A stretch of 64,000 bases of DNA. Origin: Serilophus lunatus. Lineage: Eukaryota > Chordata > Aves > Passeriformes > Eurylaimidae. Below the pieces are notes generated by a model. That model had not been told where the DNA came from and did no database searches. It saw only the letters and a program-made list of their open reading frames with translations. How positions within the stretch are numbered: the first letter of the stretch is position 1; each line of letters opens with the position of its first letter. Made by a program: the position numbers and the translations under genes. Location: the NCBI GenBank assembly GCA_013399895.1, contig VXBA01005476.1, forward strand, positions 2,320,450-2,384,449, in the 5' to 3' direction. Of the stretch, positions 25,410 to 36,439 are shown in pieces.

Positions 25410-27570
25410 CTCAGTCTCTCTGGAGAGCTGGGACTGGAGGGGCTGAGACAACTGATCCCTGCTCAGGATGGGGTGAGCCTCTGCTGGTGGCACATGAGTC
25501 CTTCAGGGGCATCTCCCTCCAGGGCAAGGAGGGAAGAGTCACTGTGCTCGTGGGCAGGGTTTGCAATAGTGTTTGTTCCTGTACTGTATTGTGGTTCACT
25601 TATCTCCAGCTGGGTTGGGGGTTGCTGAAAAAAAAAAAAAAAAGAGAAAAAACCCAACAAAACCATGACAAATCTAGCACAAATTGTAAAGAGAGAGAGC
25701 ACAGAGGTTTGTGCTCTGCTTTAGGTACCTGCTCCACAGGAGCATGATGAGTGGAGGTGTGGGAAGAGGCAAGAAGGGATGTGGCACAGGCATTTTTCAG
25801 AGATGCTTAGGGTCTGGCTATCCAGGGAAGCTGCTCCAAGGGAGTTCAGCTGATTACAGGTGCATGAGCCCCCCCATGACACAAAAATCAAGGGATTTGG
25901 TTTGTTACTTCAAATTTCTCCTCCATGCAACAGTTTGGTGACACTGACCCTGTGTGCATTGGATTCACCCCCACCAAAGTCCTCTCTGTGTCCCTGTATG
26001 CAGTTGGGGAAGTGGACTTTCCTCTGAGGCCAGCCCTCAGCAGCCCCAAACCCCATTAGGATTTCAGCCTGGCAGTCAGGGGACTGGGATCTTTTGTCAT
26101 CAGACAGTCCCAGGCTCCCAGCACCAGCCTGGGCTGTGCTTGGCTTCTCAGCCCTGCTGTGGCCTGGCTATGCATGCCCTCAGAGGAATGCACCTAGCTG
26201 AGATTCCTCAGGGATTTGTTCCTCCTGGCAGGAAAGAGAAGAGACCAGAGAAACTTGGTGGCCCCCAGCTGGAGCAGCCCAGAGACCCAGCTCGGGTGCA
26301 GACATCCCATGGCTTTCCTGTGGGGAGATCTCCTTGCAACAGGGAGGTGGGTTTGGCCAGAGGGGGACAACAGCCCCCAAAAGCCTCATGCACGAGTACT
26401 TTAGGCTCAGACCCTGTTTATCAGCAACTGTGATGCTCCGGGATGGGTTGGAGACCATCATTCTTGCCATGGCATACAGAGCAGTGTCCAAGGGTGCAAG
26501 CTCCTCAGGGTTGTTGCAGTGTTTATTCTGCAGGATGACAGAGAATGGTGTCACAAGATACGCCCTTTTTCGTGGCTGAAAGGGCCACGAGCTCTTGAGT
26601 GGAGTCCTGAGCCAGCTGCTGTGATGGAAACCCTCCAATACAAAGAGACTCTTGGCCATGCAAGGGTCGCAGCTGCTCCCCAGCCACTGACTGCAGGCGT
26701 GAGCACAGGCATGTGCAAAGCCACATGTGGATGGGCTCTGCTGCACCAGCTCCCAGGCACAGGGTGTGCACACCCACGAGTCCCTGCATGGGGTGGACAG
26801 GCACAGCCACATCCACAGCCCTGACCATGCACAGTGAAATGCAGGCACAGGTGTGCTCACTCTCTCTCCCTCTCTGGTGCCAGACATTGAAAGGAAAAAC
26901 TTTTGACTACCTCAAAGGTCCCCCTGTGCAGTGCCTTTTTTTTTTTCTTTTTTCTTAATGTGTTTTGGAAGCAGGCCTGCTTCATTTACTCCAAGTCTGT
27001 ATGGTACCCAGGTTAGAAAACAAATTAAAAAAGGGCATAAACCAGTCAAAAAAGGAACCCTTATGCCAAAGCCACGTCACTCTTGGTAAATGTTCATCTG
27101 CTCGGACAAGATGCAGATTCGAAGAGGAGGAAGAGAAAGAGCTGGTGCTGCCCAGGGTTTGGCTGGTGGCAATACTGTGAAATTTGATGTATGATGGACA
27201 CACCATGTCCCTGGGGCAAGTGCCAGCAGCACAGGGCAGAGGCCCCAGGGCATTTTCAGTGCCCGCTGGGCTCAGGCAGCACACAACACTCCTTTCCTTT
27301 CTCCTCTCCTCCCTCCTTCCAACGGGAGTGAGTTCAGAAATACTTTGCAAATTGACACCTCCAGAATTTCTACCAGGTACAGTACTCTGGGCTGTATATT
27401 TATCCTGTATGCAGGGTTGGCTCTTGTTTTCCCTAGTGATGTGTACAGTGATCCAGGGCTGTGTGCAGACTTCTCTGTGTTGTTCTTTACGTGGTGGGAC
27501 CTGTACAGAGAAACCTTGTAGATTTTGGTGAATATTCTAGTTTCTAAATAAAGGTTAAAAGAAGAAGGAA
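25410..27570 (+). other. Probable B3GNT7 3'UTR
   Basis: The sequence after the B3GNT7 stop contains no further exon and ends at a good poly(A) signal AATAAA (27547-27552), preceded by T-rich sequence with TGTATATTTAT. A UTR of about 2.1 kb is plausible for this gene. A 16-base A run at 25,628-25,643 and a T-rich run near 26,937-26,956 lie within it. Earlier polyadenylation cannot be excluded. Confidence 0.55.
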
Positions 27571-28440
27571 AAAAAAAATCTTATAAGCCCTCAGTGCATG
27601 TCATGTCTAGTGGATTTCTGCTGGGAACAACACCTGGCAATGGGCTACAGTGGCAAAACTACTACTTGGAGTGGCCAGCTGGGGCCTGTTCCAGTTGGGC
27701 ACAGCTTCCTTGTGGAGCCTGGCATGGAGTTTAACAGGGCCAGCAGGTATTTTCTCTCTTTCACACACTCCTCCCCCTCCACTTCAAACTCAGTTAAACT
27801 TCAGACGGCTGCAGTGCCCTGCAGCGAGGAGATTCTTGTTTCAACCTCCATCGCAAGGGCCACCTCAGCAGGGTTGGAAACTCTTGAGTTTTGTTGGACA
27901 CGCTCCCCGTGCTGAAGGAGACTGACAAATCCTGTGCCCGTCACCCTCCCCCCAGCAGGACCTTGTTCACTGCCCCAACCAAAGCACCAGCACAGGCTGC
28001 CACAACCCCGGCCATAGTGCAGCGAGGCGCACGTGCCAGGTACGGGCAGTGATCCCAGTTTGAACCTGGCTGAGGTGAAGAGGAAAGCCACAGATGAGCC
28101 CATGGGTCCCATGTTAGTGCTTGGGCACCAGGGGCTGTTTCCAGGTGCAGCTGCCCAAAGTGGTGCAGGGGAGCAGAGGCCAGGAAAGGGCACCAGGACA
28201 CACTAAACTTGGCAGGTTCAGGCACCTGCCACTGGAGCAGGCTTCTCCAGCACTTCAAAAATGTCACCGGTGAGGACAAAATGCGAACACTCAGGGATGT
28301 TCTTGCCCTTTCCTGCTGCCGTGTGTCCTCAATCCGCACCTCCCCCTGTGGGACTCAACTGCGGGGTACTGGGGGCGTGATGGAATGCTCCAGCCAGGAT
28401 GCTGTTCCTGCTGCACAAGCCGTGCAGCCCTGCTGTGTCC
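27571..28440. other. Interval between convergent gene ends
   Basis: No exon or repeat family was recognised in this first part of the B3GNT7-NCL spacer. Confidence 0.4.
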
Positions 28441-28620
28441 TGTGGGACGCGTCCCGGCGGGAATTAACCGGTGGAGAGGGCAGGAGTGGGGCCGCGCTGC
28501 CCCCTGCTGGCCATCCCCACCCCCGACCATTTGCCGCCGGGGCGCCGCTGCGGCTCCAAAATGGCCGATGGCAAAGGGCCGGCGGAGCCTCGGGCAGGGA
28601 CGGAGGGACACAGACACACA
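28441..28620. promoter_or_regulatory. CpG cluster with CTCF-like and YY1-like motifs
   Basis: A short CpG-dense block stands alone between the two convergent 3' ends. It contains CGCTGCCCCCTGCTGGCCAT at 28,494-28,513, a good match to the CTCF consensus in reverse orientation. It also has CAAAATGGCCGATGG at 28,557-28,571, which resembles the YY1 element found at many CpG promoters. It could be an insulator, or the promoter of an unannotated transcript. No coding sequence follows it. Confidence 0.45.
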
Positions 28621-28647
28621 CACACACAGACACACACAGACACACAC
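28609..28647 (+). repeat. CA-rich microsatellite
   Basis: An interrupted run of CA and GACA units follows the CpG cluster directly and leads into a C-rich stretch. Confidence 0.85.
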
Positions 28648-29744
28648 CCCCACCCCAAAACCCACCACCCTCCGGGCAAAGTGACCCCCACCGCTGCTTT
28701 AATATAAAATGTTTTAGTCATAAGGAAGCCCCTTCCCCACAGGGTTAGATGCTGGGAATCCAAAGAGGCAGCTGCTGCATATTGAGGGGCTCCAAGGGCG
28801 TTGCAGGGCACTGAAGGTCCCAGGGCTGGTACAACGAGCCAGGAGGGTGGAACAGCCTTAAGCACAGCCAGAGGATGGAAGCTATTGGAACATGGCTGGA
28901 ATGCCAAAGCCCAGGGCAGGACCTTTCAGCAGAGCATGGGGCTGTTGACATTCAAGCCGGCAGGTCCCAGTGCCCAGAAATCACAGCTACACAGCCCTGC
29001 TTTTTGTGGTCATTTTCTGCATCCACACTTGGGGAAACTCTGTACCCCAACAGCATGATAGCAGCCAAGTGCCTGGCTAGACAAACTAGCCTGTGACCAC
29101 TACCACTGAGCCCACTCAGCCCCAGGCTGGTCCATCCCCACACAGTCTCCCCAAGCCAGCTCGAGGAACAGCAGAAGACCTGGGTTTGACTACAACCAAA
29201 TACCCACCTACCCCAACCTCCTGCTTCAATGTATTTGCTTCACACTTATGGACAAGTCAAGAGGAGACAACATGGAATGAACCACAAGAGGAAATGCCTG
29301 TAGGAGAGAGCCATTGAGCTGCAGGGCCTTAATACAAGATCTGATTTACTCATTTGTTAAAAAGAAAAAAGAGCAATTGACTAGCAAGCACCATCAAAGT
29401 ATCTTCAGTTAAAAAAAACTCAAACATGGTTATGGTCACAGATCTTACCTTGGCAATTATATTCCTCTCCCCTTCTTCCTGCAAGCACTCTTAACACAGC
29501 ACACATACACTGCTGGGAGCTGACACAGGCTTAAGTAAAGCAGGACAGAAGCTGCTGCTGTGACACTAATGACCTTAACCAAGAAAGGAGAGGCTGTAGC
29601 CAGCCTGTTTCTATCAGCCCAGCTTCATTTAGTGGCACAGAAGTAACATGAACCAGTTTAGGTTCTTTTAATCTGTCCAAGACAGGGTGCTGAAGCACAA
29701 ATGATAAAACATTCTGCATTTTTACAGCAAAAATGCTACAGAAG
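28648..29744. other. Spacer downstream of NCL
   Basis: No gene was recognised. The short open frames on both strands lack motifs. An alternative, longer NCL 3'UTR could extend into this stretch. Confidence 0.35.
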
Positions 29745-30048
29745 TTTATAGGAAAAAAAAAATTTGTACATGGTAAAACATTATAAATTCAAGACAACTC
29801 ACGAACAAGGGGTAAATTCCCACATCTATCACTCGTTTTTTTTAAAAAGTTCGTTTGAACAGGCAAGCAGTCAAAATGGCTTGCTCTCGCTTCCTTGAAA
29901 TGAAAGTTATCTTCCAAGTGGCTCACAGTACTGCTTTGCTTCTTGGAATGTCCTCCAAAGGCTCCGCCAAGATCAAAGGAGAATAAAAACCCCCGGAGTC
30001 CTTTCAGATAGTCTCGGAGAGCAGAAGAAGGGAAAGGAAAAGGGAAGT
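29745..30048 (-). other. Probable NCL 3'UTR
   Basis: Sequence following the NCL stop codon on the minus strand. It is T-rich near its distal end, with a TATAAA hexamer at 29,745-29,750 that could serve as a variant poly(A) signal. No canonical AATAAA stands at the expected place, so the cleavage site is uncertain. Confidence 0.45.
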
Positions 30049-33000
30049 TTATTCAAACTTTATCTTCTTTCCTTGTGGCTTGTGATCTCCACCTCCTCCT
30101 CTGCCTCCTCGGAAGCCACCTCCTCTACCTAGAGAGTTATTGCAAAAAACAAAGTTATATATAAGCCAAAGAGATATATATGGCATACATAATATACATG
30201 GTATATGTACCACTGCCCTTCCAAACCCATTCTGGCACAGGACAGAAAGTGAACTCACATCCAAAGCTCTGTGGTAGCCCCACGCCATAACCCCCAATGG
30301 CCTGGGCTAATTTTTGAGCACAACCCCTCAGAACAGCATTTGACTCCTCTTACCTCCAAATCCACCTCTGCCACCACCTCTGCCACCAAATCCACCTCTT
30401 CCTCCTCGGCCACCTCCTCTGCCGCCACGACCACCAAATCCACCGCCACGCTGGAAGTCGCCCTTCGGCTTGGCAAAATCGAGGATCACTCTGTTTCCAT
30501 CTATCTCCCCATCCTCCATGGCTTCTTTCGCTGCTTTGGCATCTTCTGCAGAGCTGAAGTCCACAAACCCAAACCTAGGAAACGGGTTACAAGAATGACA
30601 GTCACGTCCCACTCTGCGAGCTCTAGCACCACCTTCAGGCACCCGACAGCAATCCCTTCGGAAACAAGCACTCCTGCATCCCGCAGGGCGTGTCACTTGT
30701 AGGACAGCAGTGGCTAATCACAATCGATGGAGCCCCACTGTGAGTTCGCCAGTACTGAACAGTTAATATTCTTCTCGTGCGAATCCATCAGCTGCCACGG
30801 ACTTGTTGGCAGGAAGGAGCTCATTGAGAAGAGGTGAAAAGTATGTGCTGCCCTCCACAAACACACCCAAAGCTGTGTGTTCTCTCCTTCCATCCCATTT
30901 ACTTGTTTCACACAATCACCCACAGGAGCTTAAGAAACACCTCACATTGCATAGATCAGTTAAAAGTGAGGTGCTCTGCAGCACTTGATCCCAAAGTGAT
31001 GTTTAACATACCCTTTAGATGATCCAGTATCTCTGTCTGTGACTATTCTTGCACTTATAGAGCCTTCAAATGATTCTCTTAATGTCTCCTCTGTGGTGTC
31101 CTCAGAAAGGCCTCTGACAAACAATGTTTTGCTTTGCTCTGTGGGAAGGGCACACATTCAGAGGTCATTCAACCTGATCAAGGCAATCTTTAGATTGTTA
31201 ACATCACATCCAGCTCACATTACTGGCTCGCAGGGATGAGGGGATTGTTTTCCATTAAGAGTCCAGGCCCTTGAAGTCCATGAAAACTTTTTCAGGACTG
31301 CAGTTAGAATTCAACATCAGAGAACCTCCATGAGCCAACCTGATACTATCAAAATGAGTTCTCCCCACTCTGTTTTTTAAAACAGATGCTTGCATCTTAT
31401 AACAACTGTACACAGGTTCTGCTGGATCAGCACTTGACTATCTAGAGGAATTTGACAAGTTTCATCAGCATTTCAGATAATCAGTCATCATATCCAGCAC
31501 ACTCACTTACAGTGCAAGTCTTTCATTCCACTGGCATGCTTTTTTGCCTTAAAACAGCCCCAAGTTTGCCTGAATGGTGCCCTCCCACCACAGCTGTCTC
31601 AAGATCAAACACGCAACAACACTTACGACTGAATCCTCCTCCTCCTCCTCGTGCATTCGTGTTCCCTTTCTGCCATGATGAACTGAATTCCAGTCTGATT
31701 GCTCTGCCTTCAATCTCTGTGTTGTTATAGGAATTCAATGCCTCTTTGGCATCCTCAGTTGTGGGAAAATCTACAAATGCATACCTGTGTGGAGAGGAAG
31801 ATGCCTGTGAGCCCGGGAACAACAGGAAATACCCGGAAGCAAGTCATTTGCAATGCCAACCTAGGGGTCAGGAGAAAGGCAAGACATACCCTTTAGGCCT
31901 GCCCTGGTTGTTCTGTGGCATCTTGATGGAAGAAGCTTTCTTAAACAGTTCTTGGAGAGTCTCTTCTGTGGCAGCATATGCGAGGTTGTTGACAATTAGG
32001 GTCTTTGACTCCCTCTCTCCACCTCCTAAAGGAAAAAGTCAGTGCTCTAAGTGCAAGTTTGGAGGACAGCTCTCTTCCTCTTTTTATCAGATCCTGTCTA
32101 AGGGTGAGAGTAGTTGTTGCCCCCTCCTCACATCACAGTGAGGCACAAAGGCAAGTCGAATCCTGTTTTGGTCACCTAGACCAGCTGCCCCCCAAGTCTG
32201 AAACACACATGGTACAGACATGAAATGTGCAGGATGCAGAGTACAAGTCAGGCAAAAGGTCCCTTCCCAGTATCTTAGTTTTCTTCCAGTGCTTTAAGTT
32301 TCCATACCCTCAGGAAACTTCTGAAACAAGTGGAATTAAATCCTGCTTGCCATTTCTATACATTATTGGCCTGGAAAAGTACCTTTCTGATGTTCTTGCT
32401 GGCTCTTCTCACCAGTGAAGTCAATGACCACGGCACGACCCTCAATCTCTGTGCCCTGCTTCTCCTCCAGAGCTTTGTTTGCCTCACCTTCTGTTTTAAA
32501 TTCAACATAGGCCATCCTACAGTACAGAAAAGAAGATAAGCAAATGCCTCTTTCTGGAAGCAACAAAGTTCATGAGTGAGGGGGATTAAGGATGTGCAAA
32601 AAAAATGCTGCAAAAATTTTCGTTACACCTAATGCAGCAGGTTCCTTGAGGCAGCTAAAGGACACAACAAAGTATGCCAAGAGTTAAAGGAACAGCAAGT
32701 ATCCAACAATCCTCTCAGTTACACACCCTTTGCTGCTTCCATCCTTGTTCAACACCATCCGGACTTCCATTGCATTTTCAAACACCTCCCTGATTTCATC
32801 CTCAGTTACACGGTAGGGCAGGTTCTTCAAAAACAGCGTTCTGGCATCTCTCTCTGCAATAAAAAAAAAAAGTCACTTTCAGGTTATCAGCTAAAAAAAA
32901 AATCCCTCCTTATCTGCACTGCCAGTTTAGAGACTCAGCAAGTTGATCCAGCATAAAAAAAACAGCAAGCATTCACATTTTCAGAAGATGCAAAAGCAAC

Positions 33001-36000
33001 TAACAGGAAAGTTAATAAGTCTGCCATTGTATTTCTTTACAGCTCCAGAAAGAAACATTTCCTCCTCAGCCTCCCCAGTATGCATTTTTTTCTTGGGATC
33101 ACACTTGCAGATACTCCAATCTATACTTGCATATCTGCATGTCAGCATTTGACAAACTGTTCATTACACAGAGCCCAAAGCAGCTGCACAGCTATTCAGA
33201 GTTGTGGACCTTACCTTTCTTATTTTCTTTAATGGTTTCCTTGCTCTTTGCTTTTTCCAGTTTGATTTCCGAACCCATTAACTTCTTTCCATTCATTTGC
33301 AGAGCTTTATCCAGATCTTCAGCAGAGGAGAAGTCCACGTAGCCAAACCGCCTTAAAGAACAGTAACCAGAATATCTCAGCTGATCTCTTTGGCAGCAGA
33401 GATCACAAACAGAAACCCAACACCACAGAGGTCCCCGCTGGTCAAGTCTGACTGTTAACAAAGTAAATGCAGCCTGGCCCACCAAAGAGAACAGCTCAGC
33501 AGTGGCAGCTCTCCCTTGAGGGAGATGCTTTCTGACACAGCTGTACAACAAGCAAAGTATTGAACCCTTATCGGTATCGTGGCTCTTCCATACACTACCA
33601 AGCAAACCATCCCAGCATCTTGAAGGGAAACAGCATTAGCACAATTACACCACTCCAAACAAACTGCTAACAACCAGAAGAAATAAGCAAAGTTCTACTG
33701 AGGAACTCACTTGGAAGCACCAATTCTGACATCTAGAACTTCGATATTCTTCTTCCCAAAGAATTCTCTGATGCCAGCCTTCAGCTCCTCATACTCCTTG
33801 GTGCAGACCAAATTTCCCACAAAGAGGGAGAAAGCTGACACGGGCCCTTTAAATGAAAATATGATAAAGTGGGGGTTTATAAGGCAGTTTTTTTAATGAT
33901 GAGGAGCCAGACTCAGGCAGCTTTAGCACATCAGTTTCTGTTCAAAAGTGACATCATACTTCAGTATTAAGTCCCCTATGATCATCATTTGTGCTGGGAA
34001 AGCCCACCCCTGGAATCCTGGCCCTTCACAGTTCCATTCCCCACCCAGCAGTCCAATCTCAGTCCATGAAATTAGTACCTTTTGACGATCCCACATCACT
34101 TACCCTCTGTTTTCTTCTTCTTGGCCTCCGGTGCACTTTTATTGGCCATTTCTTTCTTCCTCTTTCCAGGTGCTTCCTTGACAGGTTCTACGACAGAGAA
34201 CAAACAACATCATTGAAAAACACAGAATCGACTTTTCCTAGACAGAATCAACATTAGGAGCATTAATCTTTACACCAGTCATACAAAAAAACCTTCTCTT
34301 GTCACTCAGCAACTGCTCCTCAGCCCAAAAGACCATGAGGAGAAAATTTTTGTCTCAAAAACATTTAAACTCACTTTCATCCTCACTTTCCTCCTCAGCA
34401 TCCTCATCATCCTCCTCCTCTTCATCATCCTCATCCTCATCATCCTCCTCATCATCTTCCTCCTCATCAGAGTCTGCCTTGGCTTTCACTGGTGCAGCCT
34501 TGGCTGGAGTGGTTTTCTTCACTGGAACAGGGGCTGTGTCCATGGCTTCATCTTCAGACTCTGAAACAAGTTAGACACAGTATTTCAAGACAGTTACAGA
34601 CTAAGCCCCTTTTGAGACTAAGGAAAGAAAATCCCGTGAAGCTAAACAGTGTTTCTCACACTTCCTTAAGTTTGTATGTTCTAAGGGAAGAAGTTTAATG
34701 TAGTTACTGTTTAGAAAAGCTGCCTCTTCCCCTCAAGTTTCACTGTATTAAATAGCAATGCACGTTCAGCAAAAACAAAAAAGTTTTACTAACAATAGGG
34801 AAATTAGGAAGCCATCAGCCACATGGACAACAGCAACCAGCTAAAACCAGCTGGGCACATACATCATTCCCATTAAGTTACCCCCCTCCCCCAGCTCCTC
34901 CTAAGTGTTTATTAATGTCTTTTTAAGGGTCAAAGTTTTCCTAAACCACACATACCATCGTCTTCTTCATCATCTTCCTCATCATCCTCTTCATCATCCT
35001 CCTCTTCAGATTCCTGCTTTGCTGGCACAACTGCAGGCTTTTTGGCTGGTACTGCTGCAGGTTTTTTGGCTGCAGGCTTCACAGGCATTGGTGGTTCCTC
35101 TTCCTCATCTGCACCAACAGTGAATCAAGTCTTTACTAGTAAGTCTTGAAGGCTCAGTGGTATGGCTAAGAAGTACTTTGTTTCACAAGATTTTGACAAA
35201 GTTCAGTAAAGAACAGCTAGGAAACCAGGAGATGCCTCACAGGCTGTGTGTAAAGCAGCTGCAGCCCAAGAACTCCAAACTTCACCAATTCCCCACCTCT
35301 GTTTAGTTCCTGTTCTTTGATCAATGAACGCTTGCCCTCCCCCCCCCCGCAAAAATTAGATCATACAAAGGTTTCTATTCCCAAGTTACTCAAATTTAAC
35401 AAGTTGACTGTACCAGTTTTAGTCAACTTATACAAGGATGAATGCACACTTCAGCAGTAACCTACCAGAATCTTCTTCCTCTTCATCATCCTCCTCGTCA
35501 TCATCCTCCTCCTCGTCATCATCATCTTCCTCCTCACTCTCTTCCTTCTTGGCATTCTTTCCATTTTTTGCTCCTTTGGTTAGGACAGCAGCCTTTTTAG
35601 GCTGTGGAGCAACAGCCTTTTTAGGCTGTGGAGTAGCCACAGCCTTCTTTGCAGGTGTAACTGCCTTTTTTGCAGGAGTTGGCACAACCTTCTTTGCAGG
35701 GGTAGCAGCCTTCTTGGCTGGGGTAACAGCCACTTTTTGTGGTTTCTTCTGAGGGATCATCTGAAAGACACATCAGTGTAAGACTTAATGCTGCCCTTTT
35801 AAGCTACATGTACTTCAATATCAAACACACACCAAGTGCCATCTAAAGCATATCCTTCTGACAGTTTCTGTTGAATTACCCAAACTGCCCACACTACTGT
35901 ATTAATAAAGCCCAGAGTGACATTTTTCATGCTTTTACCAGACTACTTATGTAAGTCTCCACCCTAGTTCTGAAGCAAGATCAGTGATATTAAACAGCAC

Positions 36001-36424
36001 TCAGTAGCTTGAAATTTCTAGACTTGCATGCTATTTGTGTGTGATAAATCATCCAGCTGAAGCTCTACAAGAGTTACTAATCACACACTTGCTTATTTAG
36101 GACACCTTTAAGATGTCAGCAGTCCTTCCAAAGCCTGGAAGTACAGACTTAGTAGTTGAGCTAGTTTTCCCCATACTGCTTTGGCCTTTATGGGATCCAG
36201 TTTATTCTTTAGCCACGGTTAAGGGGCAGACATCGACTGTTAATAACTGTTCTGTCACAGTGTAACCCACAACCCTTTTGTAACACGTGCATCCTCTCGA
36301 CTCTGTATCAAATCACCTCTTCTCCGCTGCTCTCCTCTAGGTCAGAGGACTCTTCTTCCTCGCTTTCCTCCACCTTTTTCGGCGGAGGAGCCATTTTTTT
36401 CTGCTTGATCTGGTTCTTCGGGGT
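30049..36424 (-). CDS. NCL: Nucleolin (exons 2-15; exon 1 in gap)
   Basis: Nucleolin binds nascent pre-rRNA and chromatin in the nucleolus and supports rRNA transcription and processing. Coding exons in order are 36317-36424, 35466-35760, 34956-35108, 34375-34560, 34104-34187, 33711-33846, 33215-33351, 32727-32853, 32383-32516, 31890-32025, 31627-31784, 31012-31138, 30354-30574 and 30049-30128. All have GT/AG borders and consistent phases, giving 693 codons. The six N-terminal residues (MVKLAK in known nucleolins) should lie in exon 1, making about 699 residues. The N-terminal part has TPAKK repeats alternating with four acidic blocks. Four RRMs follow at about 285-360, 375-450, 465-540 and 562-638, each split by an intron. 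Their marks are FGYVDF, MAYVEF, YAFVDF and FGFVDF. A Gly/Arg/Phe-rich RGG tail ends in the conserved DHKPQGKK. Three introns host snoRNAs. No frameshift is seen. Confidence 0.97.
30695..30832 (-). ncRNA. SNORA75: H/ACA snoRNA SNORA75 (U23)
   Basis: It lies in NCL intron 13 in host orientation, between the two exons that code RRM4, which is where U23 sits in mammals. The core GGATTCGCACGAGAAGA closely matches the human RNA as I know it, and the 5' start with TCTTCTCAATGAGCTCC also matches. The 3' end fits the family rule: an ACA triplet at 30,698-30,700 followed by three bases. The hinge with the H box follows the first hairpin near AGAAGAATA. The human RNA guides pseudouridylation of 18S rRNA. 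Exact ends are inferred. Confidence 0.88.
31422..31497 (-). ncRNA. SNORD20: C/D box snoRNA SNORD20 (U20)
   Basis: It lies in NCL intron 12 in host orientation. Box C is ATGATGA close to the 5' end and box D is CTGA close to the 3' end. The internal D' CTGA and C' TGATGA are both present. The ends CTGGAT and ATCCAG pair as the terminal stem. The 5' part GGATATGATGACTGATTA is as in mammalian U20, whose D-box guide directs 2'-O-methylation of 18S rRNA. As is usual for intron-coded snoRNAs, it is released from the spliced intron, so its level follows NCL transcription. Confidence 0.92.
33925..33995 (-). ncRNA. SNORD82: C/D box snoRNA SNORD82 (U82)
   Basis: It lies in NCL intron 6 in host orientation, just before RRM1. 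The terminal stem is AGCACA with TGTGCT. Box C is ATGATGA, followed by GGGACTTAATACTGA with D' at its end, then C' TATGATGTC and box D CTGA. The guide stretch GGGACTTAATA before D' is the same as in human SNORD82, which methylates 18S rRNA. Confidence 0.92.
35401..35429 (-). repeat. Inverted repeat in NCL intron 3
   Basis: Nine-base perfect arms (AAGTTGACT and AGTCAACTT) are separated by eleven bases. In the NCL pre-mRNA they would form a stable hairpin about 40 bases after the exon 3 donor. No snoRNA boxes accompany it. Its role, if any, is unknown. Confidence 0.6.
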
Positions 36425-36439
36425 CTGAAAGAGAGCACG

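Noticed and set aside
34561..34955. C-box-like ATGATGT and CTGATGG words in NCL intron 4
   Set aside because: No terminal stem and no properly spaced D box, so it is not called as a snoRNA.
34380..35550. Serine-rich plus-strand frames opposite the NCL acidic exons
   Set aside because: They are antisense readings of Asp/Glu codon runs of nucleolin.
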